NCBI GenBank assembly: GCA_024644775.1
Contig: JAHEHB010000137.1
Span: forward strand, 1-12,500
From: Deltaproteobacteria bacterium
GTDB lineage: Bacteria; Desulfobacterota; Desulfobacteria; Desulfobacterales; SURF-15
DNA: 12,500 nucleotides
Reading direction: 5' to 3'
The notes below the pieces were generated by a model. The model worked only from the letters and a program-made list of their open reading frames with translations, was not told where the DNA came from and did no database searches. Every line of letters starts with the position of its first letter. The stretch's first letter is position 1. Below, piece after piece: positions 7,903-12,500 of this stretch. A program made the position numbers and the translations under genes.

Positions 7903-8628
7903 TCAATTTTTCATCAGATACCGGCGAAATAAATTATTCGGAATAAACCGAACGAACTGAGTCAGAACATATTGTGAAAACGGAATATTAGAGCTGATCC
8001 TACAATTGCATGATGACAGCTCTTTGCATATTTTTTTGGCGGCTTTTTGATAGGTGGTACCGATAACTCCGGTTTTCTCTCCCATTCTTCCCATGTTAAA
8101 TACAACAAACTTTATTAATCTGTAATTTGAATAATGTTGTTGCAGATTTTTAAAGGTTTTATTCAGTGCAATTTTTGAAGCAGAATAACCGATTCGGTTT
8201 TTTCGACTTTCGCGATAGACGCTCATGCTCGAAATCGCAGCAAACGTCCCTTTTTTTTGTTCGATGAAAACGGGAAGAAACTTCTCAACCCAGAATAACG
8301 CGCCATATAGATTGATATCAAAATTTTCTTTATATTGTTTTAAACGATAACATCCTTCAGTAACATCCGGGATCGCTTCGCCGGCGCAAAAAACGACACT
8401 ATCCGGGAGAAAATCTTCATCAATCAGCGCATCGAAGGTCCTAGTTACGTCTTCAGCACCGGTTGTGTCACAGGAATAATACTTAAATCGCCCGTTGTTA
8501 TTGAAACGTAGTCTTTCATATTCGAAATTTCTTCTACCGATCCCTCGTACCTGATCGCCCTGTTTCAATAATTCGTCTGCCAGCGAAATCCCTAGTCCTC
8601 CGGTTACACCAGAAATAAATACTTTCAA
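7903..8628 (-). CDS. Short-chain dehydrogenase/reductase (SDR family)
   Basis: 241 residues, the usual length of a classical SDR; a soluble NAD(P)-dependent oxidoreductase. The N-terminal Rossmann motif Ser-Gly-x3-Gly-x-Gly (residues 6-13) binds the cofactor. Cys-Ala-Gly (81-83) replaces the usual Asn-Asn-Ala-Gly, Asn106 fits the active-site Asn, Ser133/134 the catalytic Ser, and Tyr148-x3-Lys152 (YSASK) the catalytic pair, so it should be active. The start is TTG at 8628, overlapping the TGA of the upstream radical SAM gene by four bases (TTGA). An AAAAGGG ribosome-binding site sits eight bases upstream, and no ATG competes nearby. The overlap suggests translational coupling and a shared pathway: probably reduction or oxidation of a product of the radical SAM enzymes. 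The C-terminus is short and basic. Substrate unknown. Confidence 0.9.
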   Translation of the reverse strand: MKVFISGVTGGLGISLADELLKQGDQVRGIGRRNFEYERLRFNNNGRFKYYSCDTTGAEDVTRTFDALIDEDFLPDSVVFCAGEAIPDVTEGCYRLKQYKENFDINLYGALFWVEKFLPVFIEQKKGTFAAISSMSVYRESRKNRIGYSASKIALNKTFKNLQQHYSNYRLIKFVVFNMGRMGEKTGVIGTTYQKAAKKICKELSSCNCRISSNIPFSQYVLTQFVRFIPNNLFRRYLMKN

Positions 8629-9707
8629 ATGCCAAGCCCTTTTCGTTTTTTAAAAATGCTTTTGAACTGAATCACTGCTTGACTCAGGTATTGTTCCGGG
8701 GAACCGCCTAGAAGTAAACTCCAGTCATTTTGTGTAAGATAGTAGCACGCTTCGCAGGTATTCTGGGTAATCACATGTTCAAAGGCTTTCTTTAAACCGA
8801 CCTCCCGTACATTGAGGGCGTGGAAGGAGTCATTCAATGAAGAGCACGGATACACGTACCCATTCGCATCGATCGTTATTTTCAGTTTTCCATAAAAGCA
8901 TCTGATCAATTGATTGTTGAACAAAAAACTGGATTTGTCTATCCTCGCCTCGCTTAACGGAAACGGCCAATTCAGTGCGTTTCTCAGGCTCCGGTTCGAG
9001 GTGAACACGGGATATCCCGCCCGTTTGAGTCGCATTATCTGCCGGATAGCATTCCTTGCCTCCGTGTCGGAAATTCCCAATACCGACTGGCCCTCCGTGA
9101 GTGGTTTTAGAAGAAGACTAAATTGTTGATAATAACCCAATTGTTTGGCCTGTTTGCACAAATACTCGATATCATTTATACTCTTTCGGGTTAACGTCGC
9201 ATGTACCACAAATTTTAATTGCCGCGCCTTGGCAAAGGAAATAGCCTCCATGGCCGCCTGATACGAGCCTTTTCCTCGGTTGAAGTCATTGTTTTCTTCT
9301 TTGCCGTCAAGACTGATACACAGGCTGTCGACTCCGGCCAATTCGTCAATTCTCTCACGCAACAGAATTCCATTTGTGACAAGATTCACGAAAGATCCTT
9401 TTTCCTTGAGATAACCAATAATTTCTCCGACATCGTCTCTGACCAAAATCTCCCCACCGTGAATTGTAAAATGTACCGTTCCCATTGCGATGCATTCATC
9501 GATAATTGTTTTTATTTCTCGGGTGGTATAGTCCTTGATTTTTCTTCCAGACCAGTTTCCCACACAGTATTTACATTTTAAATTGCATCGGTCAGTTAAA
9601 TAGAACAAAACTACCAGTGGCTTGTATTTGTTGAAAAGTCTGCATTTTGCTATTTCATATGGCAATCTTAATCTTGATGTTACGTGCGTTATCCAATTGG
9701 TAGTCAT
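8625..9707 (-). CDS. Radical SAM protein with twitch-like auxiliary cluster region
   Basis: 360 residues. The [4Fe-4S]/SAM motif CNLKCKYC (Cys41, Cys45, Cys48) follows a beta strand, as in the radical SAM fold. GGE (84-86) is the SAM-binding motif, and LVTNG (109-113) and CISLDG (130-135) are typical core strands. The C-terminal region has Cys270-x12-Gly-x4-Cys288 and Cys318-x2-Cys321, then no further Cys. That is enough for one auxiliary [4Fe-4S] cluster (a 'twitch' domain) rather than the full seven-Cys SPASM. SPASM/twitch enzymes modify peptides, proteins, sugars or other small molecules. The ATG at 9707 overlaps the upstream TAA by one base (TAATG), and its TGA overlaps the SDR start, so it is translationally coupled on both sides. 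No precursor peptide gene is evident beside it, which weakens a RiPP role. Substrate unknown. Confidence 0.88.
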   Translation of the reverse strand: MTTNWITHVTSRLRLPYEIAKCRLFNKYKPLVVLFYLTDRCNLKCKYCVGNWSGRKIKDYTTREIKTIIDECIAMGTVHFTIHGGEILVRDDVGEIIGYLKEKGSFVNLVTNGILLRERIDELAGVDSLCISLDGKEENNDFNRGKGSYQAAMEAISFAKARQLKFVVHATLTRKSINDIEYLCKQAKQLGYYQQFSLLLKPLTEGQSVLGISDTEARNAIRQIMRLKRAGYPVFTSNRSLRNALNWPFPLSEARIDKSSFLFNNQLIRCFYGKLKITIDANGYVYPCSSLNDSFHALNVREVGLKKAFEHVITQNTCEACYYLTQNDWSLLLGGSPEQYLSQAVIQFKSIFKKRKGLGI

Positions 9708-11149
9708 TATCGAATTCTTTCCTTTAATTTGGCATAAATAAGCCTTAACAGTATTGTTCCGGCAGTAAAGATCTTTCGAATCCCTTCGATATTCTTTATT
9801 CGTTTTAGATGTCTAAAAACCGTTTTAGGATTTAAATAGAAACTTAAATACGCTTCTCGAAATTTATTGGTCAACATCTCTTCGTTGAGACCATCCGGGA
9901 TAAACGCAGGGGAATCGGAAAGATAATTGATTTTTTGAAAATTCTCCTTATCGATTGTTCCGTATTCTTCGGCGGTATCCCATAATTGTGTTCCCGGAAG
10001 CGGTGTCATAAAATTGATGGAAGCATAATGAATAGGCAATTGCGACATAAATCGTATCGTATCGTCTAATGTGTCCACCGTTTCCCCTGGATGGCCAAGA
10101 ATAAAATAAGCCTTTACTTCAAATCCTTCCTCGTATGCCATTTTACACGCCCGTTCAACTTGTTTGAGCGTAATTCCTTTTCGTATTCTATTCAGAATAT
10201 CCTGGTTTCCCGATTCGACCCCGAGTTGTACAAGCCAGCAACCGGCGCTTCTCATGAGTCGTAACAATTCTCGGTCTAAATTGTTAACCCTCGCATTGCA
10301 CGACCAGCTCAGATTCAGGTTCTCTTGAATCATTCTTTCACAGATTTTTTTGGCCCTCGGTCGGTTAATAAGAAAGGTGTCGTCAAAGACAACCAGTTCG
10401 TTGATGCCAAAATCCATTTTGAGCTGTTTCATTTCTTCTACTACATATTCGGCAGAATGGAATCTCAATTTAAAATGCCCCTTACCGCTGTGGCAGAAAA
10501 CACATTTATGGGCACACCCCCGTGATGTTATTATCCCTGTAGCCGGAAGGCGTTTATAGGCCAGGATACTCGGTTTATAAATATCAAGGGGTGGGTACAG
10601 ATGTCTGGCCGGAAATGGCATCGCATCGAGGTCATCGACGAGTGCCATGGGATTGGTTCTAATCCCACCATTTTCCCGGCAAATTAATCCGTTAATCTCC
10701 CCCATTGCATTCGGCTTAAAATTGCTCTCCAGTAGTTGAACAAATGACCACTCAGCTTCACCCCAGATCGAATAGTCAATCCAATTAAATCTCATCCCCT
10801 GATCCGGAAGACCGTATATGTGAGGCCCACCAAGGATGGTTATGACTTCAGGCGATTTTTCTTTAATGGCTTTAAGTATTTCGACCACGTTAAGAAAATT
10901 TTCAGAAATACAATAGAAACCGACGATATCCGGTTTGATTGAAAGAATTTCCGCCGCCTGAACTTTTATCCCGTGTGAAGATATCGATTTATCGATGATC
11001 GTGACATCGTACCCTTTTGCCTCTAAAACGGCGGCTATGTAGCCGATTCCCAAACTTGGAAGCTTATAGTAGTATTTTGTCATAAGATGATCGTTCGTTA
11101 TCGATACAGACGCCAATACAATTTTGGGATTCATACTAGTCGATTTCAC
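9707..11149 (-). CDS. Cobalamin-binding-domain radical SAM protein (B12-rSAM)
   Basis: 480 residues. The N-terminal ~10-145 looks like a B12-binding domain: a Pro-Ser-Leu-Gly-Ile-Gly-Tyr-Ile-Ala loop and helix (31-39), GYDVTIID (46-53), an IKPDIVGFYC strand (71-80), ILGGPH (105-110) and GEAE (130-133). No DxHxxG cobalamin-ligand motif is visible, as in many members of this class. The radical SAM domain starts with SRGCAHKCVFC (Cys212, Cys216, Cys219) and includes the VVFDDT and GVESG strands and the late GHPGET and TPLPGT motifs. Members of this class methylate unactivated carbons or phosphinates, or rearrange small molecules. A basic C-terminal helix may touch the membrane. The start is GTG at 11149, or more likely ATG at 11134, which has a GGTGA 11 bases upstream. 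It lies 26 bases after a similar gene, and its TAA overlaps the next ATG. Confidence 0.88.
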   Translation of the reverse strand: MKSTSMNPKIVLASVSITNDHLMTKYYYKLPSLGIGYIAAVLEAKGYDVTIIDKSISSHGIKVQAAEILSIKPDIVGFYCISENFLNVVEILKAIKEKSPEVITILGGPHIYGLPDQGMRFNWIDYSIWGEAEWSFVQLLESNFKPNAMGEINGLICRENGGIRTNPMALVDDLDAMPFPARHLYPPLDIYKPSILAYKRLPATGIITSRGCAHKCVFCHSGKGHFKLRFHSAEYVVEEMKQLKMDFGINELVVFDDTFLINRPRAKKICERMIQENLNLSWSCNARVNNLDRELLRLMRSAGCWLVQLGVESGNQDILNRIRKGITLKQVERACKMAYEEGFEVKAYFILGHPGETVDTLDDTIRFMSQLPIHYASINFMTPLPGTQLWDTAEEYGTIDKENFQKINYLSDSPAFIPDGLNEEMLTNKFREAYLSFYLNPKTVFRHLKRIKNIEGIRKIFTAGTILLRLIYAKLKERIR

Positions 11150-11175
11150 CGGTTAAAGGATTAACATCCATGTTC

Positions 11176-12500
11176 TTATCCATAAAATCTAAAAAATCTT
11201 CCCAGTACCTTGATCCTGTGCCACAGAGTCACAGTTGTCGGGGGAAAGTAGTTTTTTACTATTATTATTTTTACGGCAATGGACAAGAGATATAGTAAAT
11301 GATCCGGTAATAAAAAGAGTACCTTTTCATATTTTCGCATGAAAGGGTATCGAACGATCAAAGAAAAAATCTTTTGTGTTTTTTCGAAAACAGCCTTCGT
11401 TTTCTTATCAAAAATCAACGGGGTATACCGCCAGGTGTTTTTAGGTATTTTGTTTAGAAATTTTTCATTGAAGTAACCTTTTTCTATGGCAATGTTCGAC
11501 AATTCCATACCCGGATACGGCATAAAAAACTGGATGGTCGGATGCTCGGGTTGGCAGCGGATGTTTAGATTAATGGTATCGTAAAGGGCATCGACGGTTT
11601 CCGTCGGTAACCCCACCATATTGGAAACACTCAGCTTCATATCGTATTTATGAATAAGATCAGACGCTTTAATAATATCTTTGTCGGTCATGTTTCGTCT
11701 AAGTATCTTATTTCTTATAACGTCGTTGCCTGATTCAATTGCCATACGAACGATGTGACAACCGCTTTCCTTCAGTAGTTTCACGATCCGTTCGTTAACA
11801 TGATTTGCCCTTACATAACATATATAGGGAATGCCGAGCTTTTGCTTGAACTTGTGGGCAAATTCTTCAAGCCATGTGTCACCGAGTACGAAAATATCGT
11901 CTTCAAAAATAGCAAACTGGCACCCATACCTATCTTTTGTTTCCTTGATTTCTTCTATAAAATAGTCGACTTGCTTTTTCCGGACGATTTTCCCTTTCCC
12001 TTTGTACATTTCATTAAACTTATGATTAAAACAATACGTACAAGGATACGGGCACCCCCTTCCGGATAGAAAAGACTTGAATTCTTGATTTTTAAGCAAT
12101 GAGTCTTGCCGATAAAGGATTTCTCGATCCGGGAATGGAAGCGCGTTCAGATTACCTAATAAAGGTTCCAGTTCGTTTCTTTTTGTGGTCCCGTTTGATT
12201 GAAAGTAAAATCCTTTCGTATCTTCCACAAAAGATCCACCGTTTTTAATTTTCTCAACGAGCCGTATCAGGGAGACATCCGCCTCACCGATCGAAATAGC
12301 ATCCAAGGAAAGTTCCTTAAGCGCATCGGGATAAAATGTAGTAAACGGACCGCCGGCAATCTGATAAATCGAAGGATGTAGTCGTCTTATCTGTTTCGAT
12401 AGTTCGATATAGGGCCAATGAGATCCGTACATCAATGAATACGCGATAATATCCGGTTGTTGTTCTTCGATTTTTTTAATAATCTTATTTTTATTGTTAG
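11176..12500 (-). CDS. Cobalamin-binding-domain radical SAM protein, 5' end outside the window
   Basis: The frame is open to the right edge, and at least 21 codons precede the first internal start-like codons at 12435/12432, so the gene is cut by the window and its N-terminus is missing. The visible part (~440 residues) starts inside the B12-binding domain, with QPDIIAYSLMYG (12460-12425) followed by IAGGP and SIGEAD strands. Then comes the radical SAM motif SGRGCPYPCTYC (Cys codons near 12054, 12042 and 12033), a FEDDIF strand, MAIESGND, VGLPTET and PYPGMEL, all class-typical. It resembles the next gene (9707-11149) in order and motifs, so the two are paralogues or sequential enzymes in one pathway. 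The C-terminus is basic and amphipathic. The tail from about 11225 to the stop has a second open frame that reads on as a more acidic sequence (see findings). Confidence 0.88.
   Translation of the reverse strand, partial: NNKNKIIKKIEEQQPDIIAYSLMYGSHWPYIELSKQIRRLHPSIYQIAGGPFTTFYPDALKELSLDAISIGEADVSLIRLVEKIKNGGSFVEDTKGFYFQSNGTTKRNELEPLLGNLNALPFPDREILYRQDSLLKNQEFKSFLSGRGCPYPCTYCFNHKFNEMYKGKGKIVRKKQVDYFIEEIKETKDRYGCQFAIFEDDIFVLGDTWLEEFAHKFKQKLGIPYICYVRANHVNERIVKLLKESGCHIVRMAIESGNDVIRNKILRRNMTDKDIIKASDLIHKYDMKLSVSNMVGLPTETVDALYDTINLNIRCQPEHPTIQFFMPYPGMELSNIAIEKGYFNEKFLNKIPKNTWRYTPLIFDKKTKAVFEKTQKIFSLIVRYPFMRKYEKVLFLLPDHLLYLLSIAVKIIIVKNYFPPTTVTLWHRIKVLGRFFRFYG

Noticed and set aside
8251..8258. T8 run (and similar A8/T8 runs near 6093 and 6244) as phase-variable tracts
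   Set aside because: A/T runs of this length are expected in a moderately AT-rich sequence, unlike the G8 tract.
9219..9581. 120-codon + strand frame opposite the twitch radical SAM gene
   Set aside because: Antisense to conserved radical SAM motifs including the CxxxCxxC region; no ribosome-binding site and no known domain.
1..12500. CRISPR arrays, tRNA/rRNA genes, insertion sequences, integrases
   Set aside because: No regularly spaced repeats, cloverleaf-like segments, transposase motifs or terminal inverted repeats were seen.

Overview
The window (12.5 kb, moderately AT-rich) looks like a chromosomal accessory region from an anaerobic Gram-negative bacterium. The pairing of cobalamin-type radical SAM enzymes with GT-C/YfhO-type membrane proteins is common in Desulfobacterota and related sediment anaerobes. 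That assignment rests on gene content only; there is no rRNA or other marker gene.

Layout. Positions 2-700 (+) hold the 3' end of an unrecognised gene. A 448-base gene-poor stretch (701-1148) follows; it contains a GC-richer patch with a nested hairpin and does not look like the coding DNA on either side. Next come two + strand integral membrane proteins, a GT-C (family 39-like) glycosyltransferase (1149-3050) and a YfhO-family protein (3064-5589), separated by 13 bases and probably cotranscribed. A second YfhO-family protein lies on the - strand (5504-7789). It meets the first tail-to-tail with an 86-base coding overlap and carries a G8 tract in its coding strand. The rest of the window is a tight - strand operon, read from right to left: a cobalamin-binding-domain radical SAM protein open at the right edge (11176-12500), a second one (9707-11149), a radical SAM protein with a short 'twitch'-like C-terminal Cys region (8625-9707), and a short-chain dehydrogenase/reductase (7903-8628). 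The last three are joined by 1-base and 4-base stop/start overlaps. The - strand YfhO gene lies 113 bases downstream and may belong to the operon or have its own promoter (candidate TATAAT at 7871-7876).

How the genes may work together (inference). The GT-C and YfhO proteins would use polyprenyl-phosphate sugars on the outer face of the inner membrane to decorate a glycan or lipid. The three radical SAM enzymes and the SDR form a cytoplasmic set suited to radical methylation or rearrangement plus redox tailoring of a small molecule, lipid or sugar precursor. The proximity suggests a surface-glycan or glycolipid modification locus, but no substrate can be read from the sequence. No RNA genes, CRISPR arrays, intact insertion sequences or integrases were seen.
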